A DNA stretch of 64,000 nt from assembly GCA_900542445.1 (NCBI GenBank), contig UQNN01000011.1, positions 1-64,000 on the forward strand, given 5' to 3'. This DNA comes from an uncultured Eubacteriales bacterium (lineage in GTDB: Bacteria; Bacillota; Clostridia; Christensenellales; Aristaeellaceae). The notes beneath the pieces are model-generated. The model worked only from the letters and a program-made list of their open reading frames with translations, was not told where the DNA came from and searched no databases. The first letter of the stretch is position 1. Each line of letters begins with the position of its first letter. Below, one piece after another: positions 50,784-59,317 of the stretch. A program made the translations under genes and the position numbers.

Positions 50784-52310
50784 ATGGCTAAGAAACCTGT
50801 TCTGCTTTGCATCATGGACGGCTTCGGCTGGGTGCCGGAGCAGACGTTCGGCAACGCGATTGCGGCGGCCAGGAGACCGAACCTCGACCGCCTGTTTGAA
50901 ACCTATCCCTATACCACAATTCAGGCTTCCGGCATGGCGGTCGGCCTGCCGGAAGGCCAGATGGGCAACAGCGAAGTCGGCCACACCAACATGGGCGCGG
51001 GCCGCATCGTCTATCAGCAGCTGACGCTGATCACCAAGTCCATCATGGATGGCACGATGAAGGAAAACGACGTGCTGGTGCGCAACATGCGCGCGGCCAT
51101 CGACGCGGGCAAGGCCGTTCACCTGATGGGCCTGCTCGGCACGGGCGGCGTACACAGCCACATCGACCACCTGTTCGGCCTGCTGGATCTGGCCAAGCAT
51201 CTGGGCGCGAAAAAGCTGTACGTCCACTGCATCATGGACGGCCGCGACACCGACCCGCATTCCGGCAAGGGCTTCCTTGAGGATCTTCAAAAGAAGCTCG
51301 ACGAGCTGGGCGTGGGCGAAATTGCGACTGTGACGGGCCGTTACTACGCGATGGACCGCGATTCCAACTGGGATCGCGAGGAAAAAGCGTATGCCGCGTT
51401 CGTCTACGGCGAGGGCAACCACGCGAGCAGCGCGCTGGAAGCCATCGAAAAGAGCTATGCCGACGACGTGACGGATGAGTTCGTCGTGCCGTGCGTCACC
51501 TGCGAAGGCGGCCGCGTGCAGGAGGGCGATACGGTTGTGTTCATCAACTTCCGCCCGGACCGCGCGCGCCAGATGACCCGCATCTTTGTGGATGACGATT
51601 TTAAGGGCTTCGAGCGCCGCTATGGTCGTTTCCCCGTGCACTATGTCTGTATGGCGGAATACGACGCGACCATGCCGAACGTCGAAGTCGCCTATCCGCC
51701 GGTGGAGCTGACCAACGTGCTGGGCGAATACCTCGCCAAGAACGGCAAGACCCAGCTGCGCATTGCGGAGACGGAGAAATACGCCCACGTGACATTCTTC
51801 TTCAACGGCGGTGTGGAAGCGCCGTATGAGGGCGAAGATCGCAAGGTCATCCCCAGCCCGAAGGTTGCGACCTACGACCTCAAGCCGGAGATGAGCGCCT
51901 ACGAAGTGGCCGACGAATGCGCCAAGCGCATCCGCAGCGGCAAATACGACGTGGTGATCCTCAATTTCGCCAACTGCGACATGGTCGGCCACACGGGCGT
52001 GTTTGACGCGGCCGTGAAGGCGGTTGAGGCGGTTGACGCATGCGTGGAGACGGTTTGGGAGGCCGTTCGCGACATGGGCGGCTATATGTTCCTGACTGCC
52101 GACCACGGCAACGCGGACAAGATGGAGAATCCGGACGGCACGCCGTTCACCGCGCATACGACCAACCCGGTTCCGTTCCTGGTTGCGGGCTGCGGCAACG
52201 TGAAGCTGCGCGCGGGCGGCTGTCTGGCGGATATCGCGCCGACGATGCTGCCCTACATCGGTCTGCCCGTGCCGAAGGAAATGACCGGCAAGAGCATCAT
52301 CGAGGAGTAA
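50784..52310 (+). CDS. gpmI: 2,3-bisphosphoglycerate-independent phosphoglycerate mutase
   Basis: A 508-residue dimanganese phosphoglycerate mutase. Alkaline-phosphatase-type core with the phosphoserine in LPEGQMGNSEVGHTNMGAG near residue 62, metal ligands in LCIMDGFGW and in NFANCDMVGHTG and LTADHGNADKM, and the inserted transferase domain in between (SHIDHLFGLLDLA, MDGRDTDPHSGKGFL). ATG 50784 is 10 bases after tpiA's stop. No enolase gene follows; the operon ends here. Confidence 0.97.
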   Translation: MAKKPVLLCIMDGFGWVPEQTFGNAIAAARRPNLDRLFETYPYTTIQASGMAVGLPEGQMGNSEVGHTNMGAGRIVYQQLTLITKSIMDGTMKENDVLVRNMRAAIDAGKAVHLMGLLGTGGVHSHIDHLFGLLDLAKHLGAKKLYVHCIMDGRDTDPHSGKGFLEDLQKKLDELGVGEIATVTGRYYAMDRDSNWDREEKAYAAFVYGEGNHASSALEAIEKSYADDVTDEFVVPCVTCEGGRVQEGDTVVFINFRPDRARQMTRIFVDDDFKGFERRYGRFPVHYVCMAEYDATMPNVEVAYPPVELTNVLGEYLAKNGKTQLRIAETEKYAHVTFFFNGGVEAPYEGEDRKVIPSPKVATYDLKPEMSAYEVADECAKRIRSGKYDVVILNFANCDMVGHTGVFDAAVKAVEAVDACVETVWEAVRDMGGYMFLTADHGNADKMENPDGTPFTAHTTNPVPFLVAGCGNVKLRAGGCLADIAPTMLPYIGLPVPKEMTGKSIIEE

Positions 52311-52315
52311 TAACG

Positions 52316-52366
52316 AATTCCTTCCGTCGGCGCTTTGCGCCGACACCTCCCTGAGGGAGGCTTTGC
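52316..52366 (+). repeat. Two-hairpin interspersed repeat, third copy
   Basis: attccttccgtc, hairpin ggcgc-ttt-gcgcc, then cacctccctgagggaggc. Same plan as the pair at 29018-29214 with a different first hairpin. Confidence 0.65.
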
Positions 52367-52390
52367 TCCAAGCAAGCTGCAAAATAAGGC

Positions 52391-52434
52391 AAACTCTGTT
52401 CTAAGCGTTTCGTTTAGGGCAGAGTTTGTTTTTG
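52391..52434 (+). terminator. Terminator of the glycolytic operon
   Basis: aaactctgttctaa/ttagggcagagttt stem (with G-T pairs) followed by gttttt. The stretch from 52440 to 52638 holds no gene that I can support. Confidence 0.75.
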
Positions 52435-52638
52435 ATTGCTGCAATAAAGGATTCGATCCGAAAATTTGCACAAACTCAGCGGACGATCACTGGCCGCCCC
52501 TGCATACGATGGATTTGCGAAAAACTGTTGTAGGGGGCGCAGGGCGCTGTCCTTTTTCTCCGAAAAACGCGCCCGTTTCACGAATGCGCGTCCGCTCGTT
52601 GTGCAGATTTTTTTACTGCTGGTTTTTGAAAGAATGCG

Positions 52639-52664
52639 GGAACTTTTTGAACGGGTCATTCGTC
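52639..52664 (+). promoter_or_regulatory. ECF-type promoter before the sigma gene
   Basis: GGAAC (52639-52643), 17-base spacer, CGTC (52661-52664), i.e. the common ECF pattern, 35 bases before the sigma factor start. It matches the element at 55484 (GGGAAC-N17-CGTCTA.AT). Probable autoregulation. Confidence 0.65.
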
Positions 52665-52699
52665 TAAATATCAGAAGGAACGCGAAAGGAGGGGCGCGG

Positions 52700-53281
52700 A
52701 TGGAGCGCGAAAACATTGCGCGGGCGGCTAAAGGCGATGCAAACGCCTTTGAAGCGCTGATGGGCGCATACGAAACAAAAATCTACGCGCTTTGCCTGCG
52801 GATGATGGGCAATCCCCACGACGGCGAGGACGCGGCGCAGGAAGCGATGCTGCGCATTTGGCGCACGATCGGGCAATATCGGTTTGAGAGCGCGTTTTCC
52901 ACGTGGATCTATCGGGTGACGGCTTCCTGCTGTATGGACGCGATTCGCAAGCGTCAGCGGCATGCACAGCCGTCTTTGGAGGAAATGGGCGAGACGGACG
53001 GCTTTGATCCGGCGGACAGCGGCGAGACCCCACAGGAGCATGCCGAACGGACGGAGGCGAGAAGCGAGATTCAGCGGGCGATTTCCGCCGTGCCGGAAAC
53101 GATGCGCGAGGTCTTTCTGCTGCGGGATGTACATGGCCTCAGCGTGGAAGAGACGGCGCAGGCGCTGCAAATTGCGCAAGGTACGGTGAAGTCGCGGTTG
53201 GTGCGGGCGAGAGAGAAGATTGCCGCCGAGCTGAAACGGCGCGGCGTGGGAGAAACGGGAGGTGAACGACATGCGGTGTGA
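52700..53281 (+). CDS. ECF sigma factor (SigW-like)
   Basis: A 193-residue sigma-70 ECF factor. Region 2 about 10-80 (FEALMGAYETKIYALCLRMMGNPHDGEDAAQEAMLRIWR, FSTWIYRVTASCCMDAIRKR), a linker, and region 4 about 125-180 (VFLLRDVHGLSVEETAQALQIAQGTVKSRLVRAREKI). ATG 52700 follows aaaggaggg; the longer upstream frame has no support. It overlaps the anti-sigma gene by 11 bases, the standard pair. Confidence 0.92.
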   Translation: MERENIARAAKGDANAFEALMGAYETKIYALCLRMMGNPHDGEDAAQEAMLRIWRTIGQYRFESAFSTWIYRVTASCCMDAIRKRQRHAQPSLEEMGETDGFDPADSGETPQEHAERTEARSEIQRAISAVPETMREVFLLRDVHGLSVEETAQALQIAQGTVKSRLVRAREKIAAELKRRGVGETGGERHAV

Positions 53282-54437
53282 GGAACTGGAAGCTATCGTC
53301 TTTTCCGGCCGGGAAATTTCGGCGGAAGAACGTGAAGAGATGGAGGCGCACGCTCAAACGTGCGAGGCCTGCCGCGCGCTGCTGGATCATGCGGATGTGC
53401 TTTCCGGCATGCAGCACATCGATGAAGACGTGACGGCGCCGGAATCCTTCAAAACAGGCTGGCGCAGCGCGATTCGCCAAACGCCGCGCGTCATTTCCAT
53501 CGGCGACTGGATGCGGCGCAAGGGGGCGCGCGTCGTCGGTTATGCCGCGTGCGCGGCGCTGGTGTTCGCGGCGGGCACGGGCGTCGGACGGCTGGGCGGA
53601 AACGAAAAAAACGAGGCGCGGACAGCCTACGATTACGACTACGGCGCTTACGATACCTACGAAGCTTATCCGCAGGAGGACGCGGTCGCGCTTTACGAGA
53701 ACAGTGCTCCGGCGCTTGGCGCGCGCAGCGCGGCGGAAAAGGGCGCGGCGAACGACAGCACGGCGGAGGACGAGAAGAAGATCGTCCGCAACGCATGGCT
53801 GACCCTGAAAACCGAGCGCTTTGACGAGGCGGTTTCCGCGCTCTGCGAGCAGATTGAGCAGGCGGGCGGCGCGGTGGAGAGCCGCGACATCAGCGGCGCG
53901 AAGAACGCGAGCCGAAGCGCAAACCTGACGCTGCGCGTGCCGAGCGATATGCTGGACAGCGTGCTCTCCGGCGCGGGCGAGTGGGGCGAGGTGACGCGCG
54001 AGCAGACCAGCGCCGTCGATATGACGAGCACCTATACGGACAACGCATCCCGGCTGGAAAGCGCGCGGGCGAAGAAGCGGCAGCTGGACGCGCTCTATGA
54101 AAAGGCCGAAAACATGGAGGACATCATCACGCTGACCGACGCGATCTTCGACGTGCAGGAGGAGATTGAGTGGCTGGAGGGGCAGAACCGCCGGATCGAC
54201 AATCAGGCCAGCATGGCGACGCTGTATGTGACCATCAACGAAAAGAGCAGCGCGGTGAGCGCCAAGCAGCCGCTCCTGACCCGGATGGGCGAGGAGTTCG
54301 TTGAGGGCATGGAGAATTTCGGCGAGTTTGTTTCCAACGCAGTGCTGGGGCTGACCTACGCCCTGCCGTGGGCGGCCGCCGCGGCGGTTGGGACGGTGAT
54401 GGTGCGGGCTGCTATCCGAAAGAAGAAAAAACATTGA
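53271..54437 (+). CDS. Anti-sigma factor with DUF4349 domain
   Basis: A 388-residue membrane protein. The N-terminal zinc-finger (zf-HC2) has a cysteine in MRCEELE then HAQTCEACRALL. A transmembrane helix lies near 87-108 (VVGYAACAALVFAAGTGVG), a DUF4349 domain about 165-335 with a coiled coil (ARAKKRQLDALYEKAENMEDI) and a C-terminal helix (ALPWAAAAAVGTVMVRAAI). It should hold the upstream sigma factor at the membrane and sense an envelope signal outside. ATG 53271 is 8 bases after gggagg. Confidence 0.9.
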   Translation: MRCEELEAIVFSGREISAEEREEMEAHAQTCEACRALLDHADVLSGMQHIDEDVTAPESFKTGWRSAIRQTPRVISIGDWMRRKGARVVGYAACAALVFAAGTGVGRLGGNEKNEARTAYDYDYGAYDTYEAYPQEDAVALYENSAPALGARSAAEKGAANDSTAEDEKKIVRNAWLTLKTERFDEAVSALCEQIEQAGGAVESRDISGAKNASRSANLTLRVPSDMLDSVLSGAGEWGEVTREQTSAVDMTSTYTDNASRLESARAKKRQLDALYEKAENMEDIITLTDAIFDVQEEIEWLEGQNRRIDNQASMATLYVTINEKSSAVSAKQPLLTRMGEEFVEGMENFGEFVSNAVLGLTYALPWAAAAAVGTVMVRAAIRKKKKH

Positions 54438-54453
54438 AAAGAGGTCGGGCAAG

Positions 54454-55481
54454 ATGAGACGATGGATGGTGCTTTTGACCCTTGCACTTTGTTTGGCGGG
54501 GGAACGGCGGCTGCGGACAAAGCGCGCGACATTGCGTCGGATGCAGATTTACGGTACCATGCGGCGCATTTGGAAAATCATCTGGATACGACAGATGTGC
54601 AATGTGTTGTCAATAATCTAAGAGTACGCGATCAAATCAACGGTCAGAATGTACTTGGGCATCTTGAACAGGCAGACAGATTCAAAATAACTGAAATCAC
54701 GGATGGATGGGCCAAAATAGAAGTAGAAAAGGCTGCAAAGACAAGCCCGGATTCATGGGCGGGCCTGAGCGGCTGGGTGAGTGCAGATTATATAGATTGT
54801 TATTGCAGCACTAACCAGTATAATGCAGATACGATAAGTGCATCCGATAAAAATGATATCGATATAGATTGCAAAAGCTATGATGAAGTGATTAAACTTT
54901 ATTATAGAGCAATTAAAGATGATTGGGATTGGGAAAAAATTGTAGAATTGGGGTTTGAACCTACTTGCTTCGTCGATTCGCTGGAAAATGACGGATATAT
55001 GCTGAAGGATTTGAATCAGGACGGGAACGATGAACTGATCATTCTGGCGAAAGGCAGTTTAACCGCAAGCCGCTTTGAAAACTTTGAAGATATGGTTTAC
55101 GCGGTCTATACTCTGCAAAATAACAAGCCTGTCCGGGTGCTGGAAAGTTGGACGCGAAGCCGAAATTATCTTTGTGCGGACGGAGGAATTTATAACGAAG
55201 GCTCCGACGGCGCGTCATATTCGACGTGGTGCATTCGTGACATCAAAAATGGAAGGATTGTGGTTCGCGAGGGCGTGCAGACCACCGACAGAATGGACGA
55301 AAACGGCGAGTATTTAGAGGGAACTGTCTATCTCCGCATGACGGAAAGCCATGACTTTTACGATGGCGAAGAAATTTCCGAGGAACAGGCCGACGCCGAT
55401 TTGGCGCGATATCAAAAGATGCTGCTTACGGATGACGGAAATTTTGTATCTTTTGCGGAATATGAGAAAAAATCCAGATAA
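54454..55481 (+). pseudogene. Secreted SH3-domain protein with a frameshift in the signal peptide
   Basis: ATG 54454 (after agaggtcggg) begins a good signal peptide, MRRWMVLLTLALCLAG, but that frame then leaves the gene. From the GGGGG run at 54498-54502 the rest of the protein continues in the next frame, GGTAAADKARD, for about 325 residues to 55481. One more G would restore a single protein of about 342 residues. The mature part has a bacterial SH3-like domain (NNLRVRDQINGQNVLGHL...GWVSADY), then a domain with a calcium-loop-like DLNQDGNDELIIL. From about 54,530 it is AT-richer than its neighbours. It follows the anti-sigma gene by 16 bases. Confidence 0.65.
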
Positions 55482-55483
55482 TG

Positions 55484-55509
55484 GGAACAAAACCAGGCGC
55501 TGAAACGTC
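55484..55509 (+). promoter_or_regulatory. ECF-type promoter before the SIMPL gene
   Basis: GGAAC (55484-55488), 17-base spacer, CGTC (55506-55509), followed by tatatg. Same pattern as 52639, so this gene is probably in the regulon of the ECF factor. Confidence 0.65.
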
Positions 55510-55578
55510 TATATGATGTTCGGTGCAGGAAACGACGAACGCGGAAATGAAAATCAACCATCAGGAGGGAAATGAAAT

Positions 55579-56277
55579 ATGAAAAAGATTCTGGTTTTTG
55601 CGCTGGCGCTGATGCTGGCGGTTCCGGCGCTGGCCTTTGCCGACGGAAACGACGCGGATATCACCGCACAGGGCACGGTGGTCGTGACGGCGGCGCCGGA
55701 CATGGTGACGGTGACGGCGAATGCGTCTGTTTCGGGCAGGAGCGTCGCGGACGCACAGGAGGGCATGAATGCGATTGTTCAATCCGCGACCCAAAAGCTG
55801 CTGGATCTGGGCGTGGAAGAGAAAGACATCGTGACCACAAGCTACACGTATTATCCGACATATGATTATAACAGCGAAACGCCGACCGTCAACGGCTATC
55901 AGGCCAATCACACGCTGTCCATCACCTGCAAGGATGTGGATATGCTCGACAGCGTGATCGGCGTGGTGACGGACTGCGGCATGAGCGAGATTTACAACGT
56001 GGAATATGACGTTTCAAATCGCAGCGAACTGTATCGTCAGGCGCTCAAGGCGGCAATCGAGGAGGCGGCGGCCAAGGCTGAAGGCATGGCTGAGGCGGCG
56101 GGGATGACGATCGATCATCTGGAATCCGTGACCGAAAACACCGGCTTTGACGAGTACACCGTCAGTACGCATGACGGGGCGGTGAGCATGAAGGCTGAAG
56201 CGGCCGGCACAGGCATTCGTTCGGGCAGCGTTTCCGTGACGGCAAGCGTGACGGCGGTTTACGAAGTGCGGAAATAA
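55579..56277 (+). CDS. Secreted SIMPL-domain protein (DUF541)
   Basis: A 232-residue exported protein. Signal peptide residues 1-22 (AFA). The SIMPL/DUF541 fold follows: ITAQGTVVVTAAPDMVTVTANASVSG, then a YEANHTLSITCKDVDMLDSVIG-like block, a coiled region with ALKAAIEEAAAKAEGMAEAAG, and a closing SVSVTASVTAVYEV. Members bind nothing well defined; many sit in envelope-stress regulons, which fits the ECF promoter just upstream. SD is aggagg. Confidence 0.9.
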   Translation: MKKILVFALALMLAVPALAFADGNDADITAQGTVVVTAAPDMVTVTANASVSGRSVADAQEGMNAIVQSATQKLLDLGVEEKDIVTTSYTYYPTYDYNSETPTVNGYQANHTLSITCKDVDMLDSVIGVVTDCGMSEIYNVEYDVSNRSELYRQALKAAIEEAAAKAEGMAEAAGMTIDHLESVTENTGFDEYTVSTHDGAVSMKAEAAGTGIRSGSVSVTASVTAVYEVRK

Positions 56278-56292
56278 GCGAAAACAGAAAAG

Positions 56293-56344
56293 AAAGAGCT
56301 TTGCATCCCAATTCCAACGAGGGGCGGGGTGCAAAGCTCTTTTG
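56293..56344 (+). terminator. Terminator after the SIMPL gene
   Basis: aaagagctttgca/tgcaaagctcttt stem with a large loop and tttt. Confidence 0.8.
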
Positions 56345-56417
56345 ATTGGTTATGAATATATGTCAACATTTCGCGGCGGTTTGAATCGATGATTTCGGAA
56401 CGGAAGAAACCTAAAAA

Positions 56418-57686
56418 TCAGTCCGTTGTTCTGGAAATTTTCGCGCCGAGGCTGTTGAGCTTCTCTTCCAGATGCTCATAACCGCGGTCGATGAAGTGCG
56501 TATTATAAATCTCGGTCGTGCCCTGCGCCATCAGCCCTGCGATGACCAGCGCTGCGCCCGCGCGCAGATCGGTGGCCTCCACAGCCGCGCCGTGCAGCTG
56601 CGGCACGCCCTCGATGACGGCAGTCTGCTCGTAAATACGCACGCGCGCGCCCATGCGCTCCATCTCCGACAGATGGCGGAAGCGGGATTCAAAGATGTTT
56701 TCCACGACGGTCGAAGTGCCGGTCGCCGTGCAGAGCAGCGCGCTCATGGGCTGCTGCAAATCGGTCGGGAAGCCGGGATAGACCTGCGTTTTAAATGTCA
56801 CCGCCCGGTGCGCGCCCAGCGAGCGGACGCGGATTGCGTCGTCGCGCTCCTCCACGCGCGCGCCCATTTCCAACAGCTTGGCGGTCAGCGCTTCCATGTG
56901 CGTGGGGATACAGCCGCAGATGGTCACGTCGCCATGCGTCGCGGCGGCGGCGATCATCAGCGTGCCGGTTTCAATCTGGTCCGGAATGACGGCGTAAGGG
57001 CGGCGGCATTGCAGCGTATCCACACCGCGAATGCGGATGACATCCGTACCCGCGCCTTTGACGCGGCAGCCCATCGAATTGAGAAAATTGGCCAAATCGA
57101 CGATGTGAGGTTCCTTGGCGGCATTGTAAATCGTGGTGATGCCCTTTGCGCGGGAGGCCGCCAGCATGACGTTGATCGTGCCGCCGACCGTGACCATGTC
57201 CATAAACACGTCTGAACCCGTCAGTTCGTCGGCTTCGGCCAGCACCATGCCGCGCGTGGTTTCCACCTTTGCGCCGAGGGCGCGCATACCTTTGATGTGC
57301 TGATCAATCGGTCTGCGCCCAATATCGCATCCGCCCGGCAGAGGCACCTGCGCCCGCCCGAAGCGCGCCAGCAGCGCGCCGATGTAATACGAGGACGCGC
57401 GCATGCGGCGGCAGAGTTCCAGCGGCACGTCCGTGCGGTTGATGGTGCTGGAATCGACTTCCATCACACCCGCGTCGGGATCCCAGATGACCTTTGCGCC
57501 CAAGTGGCGAAGCGTCTCCACCGAAACGTTTACATCTTCAATGTTGGGCAAGTTTTCGATGACGCAGGGCGTTTGGCTGAGAATCGAGGCGGAGATGACC
57601 GCGACCGAGGTGTTTTTGCCGCCGCTGACGTGCACGGTGCCCTCCAATCGCTGCCCACCGGTGATGAGCATTCGTTCTTCTGCCAT
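56418..57686 (-). CDS. murA: UDP-N-acetylglucosamine 1-carboxyvinyltransferase
   Basis: A 422-residue enzyme that starts peptidoglycan precursor synthesis. The active-site cysteine lies in VPLPGGCDIGRRPIDQHI, the residue attacked by fosfomycin, and is kept. Other motifs: LITGGQRLEGTVHVSGGKNTSVAV, MRASSYYIGALLARFG, PGFPTDLQQPMSALL and RAGAALVIAGLMAQG. I chose ATG 57686 after aggagg; the longer frame lies in the promoter region. Only one MurA-type gene appears in the window. Confidence 0.96.
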   Translation of the reverse strand: MAEERMLITGGQRLEGTVHVSGGKNTSVAVISASILSQTPCVIENLPNIEDVNVSVETLRHLGAKVIWDPDAGVMEVDSSTINRTDVPLELCRRMRASSYYIGALLARFGRAQVPLPGGCDIGRRPIDQHIKGMRALGAKVETTRGMVLAEADELTGSDVFMDMVTVGGTINVMLAASRAKGITTIYNAAKEPHIVDLANFLNSMGCRVKGAGTDVIRIRGVDTLQCRRPYAVIPDQIETGTLMIAAAATHGDVTICGCIPTHMEALTAKLLEMGARVEERDDAIRVRSLGAHRAVTFKTQVYPGFPTDLQQPMSALLCTATGTSTVVENIFESRFRHLSEMERMGARVRIYEQTAVIEGVPQLHGAAVEATDLRAGAALVIAGLMAQGTTEIYNTHFIDRGYEHLEEKLNSLGAKISRTTD

Positions 57687-57811
57687 AGTGATCCTCCTTA
57701 TGCCGGTTGCCCGGAGATGGTAAACTTTAACCCCTATATTATACACATATCATGCCGCTTTGGCAAGCTAATCCATAAACGGCGGTTGAATACGCCTGGA
57801 AAGCGCGGAAT

Positions 57812-59317
57812 TTATGCTTTTTGTGCGGCGTGCGTGGACGGCGTTTCAAACATTGCGCCTGCGCAGAGCAGGATCATCATGAACTGGAAAAAATACCGCG
57901 CCCGCGTTTCCCAGATGCTCAAAAACAGAAATGCGCCCAGCAGCGTTAAAAACAGCGGCGCGGCGCGCGTGTCGCGTCTGCGGATCGCCTGTATGCAGGC
58001 GATGCACGCGAGCGCCATCTGTGCAACGAACATTGCCGTCGCCAGATGCGTATATGCGCGGTTGAACCGGCCGTTTTCAAAGACCGCCTGCTTGACGGCG
58101 TTGTCGGCCTCGTGTGCGTCGGCCTCAAAGATTTCGTTCAGATTGAATGTGCCGCGTCCGAAGGTGGAAAGGTTTTTTCGGCTCAGCGTGCTGAGCAGCT
58201 GAGCCGGGTGGTGCGCCAGCGTATATGCGCGGTCAACGACTTCTTGACGGAGCGCCTCGTCGCGAGCCTGAGGATCGTCAAACGACGTAGAGAAAATCAG
58301 CCAGCCGCCATAGCCGTATTGGCCGTATCCTTCGTCGCTCTGCACGGGCAGACCCATCGCGATGTAATGCAGCTTGGGAAGCTTGTTTTGGGCGATGTTT
58401 GCCGCGCCGAGGTTGGCTTTGTTTGCCGCGTTGACGGCGCTTCCGCCGACGGCGAAGACGAGCGCCAGCGGCGCGGCCAGCAGCGCCGTCAGCTTTGCGC
58501 GCTTTTCAAATAGCGCCGCAATCAGGCAGGCGATCGCGGCGATGATCGTCGGAAAGCGGATCTGTGCGCCGAAAAACGTGCAGACCGCGAACAGCAGCGC
58601 CCAAAGCGCGCGTTCCTTTCGGCTGCCCGCGTCCCGCGCTTTGAGAAACGCAAAGACGATCATCGGCGCGAATGCGACGGAAAACGCGTCGGTGTACAAT
58701 TCGGAAGTGCAGTAGAGAAACGGCAGGCAGGTTGCGAACAGCAGCAGCGCGCGCGCCTGAGCCTGCGCGCCGCCCAGACGGCGGCAGAGCCGCGCGGCGC
58801 AAAGCAGCCCCATCGAAAACAGCAGGCCGCAGACCAGCGCCGCCGCCATCAGCTCATCCGCGCCCAGCGCGTCCGCCGCTTTGAAAATGCCTGCCAGCAG
58901 GTAGACCAGCCCCATGTTATGCGGGTAGCGCCCGAAGTAGATGAGCGAACGCTCGGAGTCGCCGAATGCGCCCGTCTGCGCCAGGCGCCGCGCCGCCGTG
59001 ACGCACTGCTCCAAATCCGTGACCGGGGTGAAGCGGAGCGCAGAGGCCATGACCAGCTGAATGACAAAATAAAACGCGGCAAAGCCGAGCAGCACCGCGC
59101 GCTCGTGCGTTTCAAAGACTTTGGCTTTCGCCGCGCGCCCCAGCAACAGAAGAAGCAGAAGACATAACGGGGTCAGCAGGCACAGCGCCAGACGATTGCG
59201 GTCATACAGCGGCCATGGGGAAAGCAGCGTGTTGCCCGCCGTGAACAGATAGCACGGAATCATCAGCCCCATGCCGACAAGCAGCAGCGCCCTGCAAACG
59301 CCGGTTTTGTTTTTCAC
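57812..59317 (-). CDS. Polytopic GT-C-like membrane protein A
   Basis: A 501-residue protein with about 11-13 hydrophobic helices and few long loops. A loop after helix 3 carries RFTPVTDLEQCVTAARRLAQ and then YFGRYPHNMGLVYLL, like the first large loop of GT-C glycosyltransferases. It aligns with the next gene (YLSRYSNQWGFMLML), so the two are tandem paralogues. Substrate unknown; likely surface polysaccharide or lipid-linked sugar transfer. Third of three overlapping genes on this strand. Confidence 0.75.
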   Translation of the reverse strand: MKNKTGVCRALLLVGMGLMIPCYLFTAGNTLLSPWPLYDRNRLALCLLTPLCLLLLLLLGRAAKAKVFETHERAVLLGFAAFYFVIQLVMASALRFTPVTDLEQCVTAARRLAQTGAFGDSERSLIYFGRYPHNMGLVYLLAGIFKAADALGADELMAAALVCGLLFSMGLLCAARLCRRLGGAQAQARALLLFATCLPFLYCTSELYTDAFSVAFAPMIVFAFLKARDAGSRKERALWALLFAVCTFFGAQIRFPTIIAAIACLIAALFEKRAKLTALLAAPLALVFAVGGSAVNAANKANLGAANIAQNKLPKLHYIAMGLPVQSDEGYGQYGYGGWLIFSTSFDDPQARDEALRQEVVDRAYTLAHHPAQLLSTLSRKNLSTFGRGTFNLNEIFEADAHEADNAVKQAVFENGRFNRAYTHLATAMFVAQMALACIACIQAIRRRDTRAAPLFLTLLGAFLFLSIWETRARYFFQFMMILLCAGAMFETPSTHAAQKA

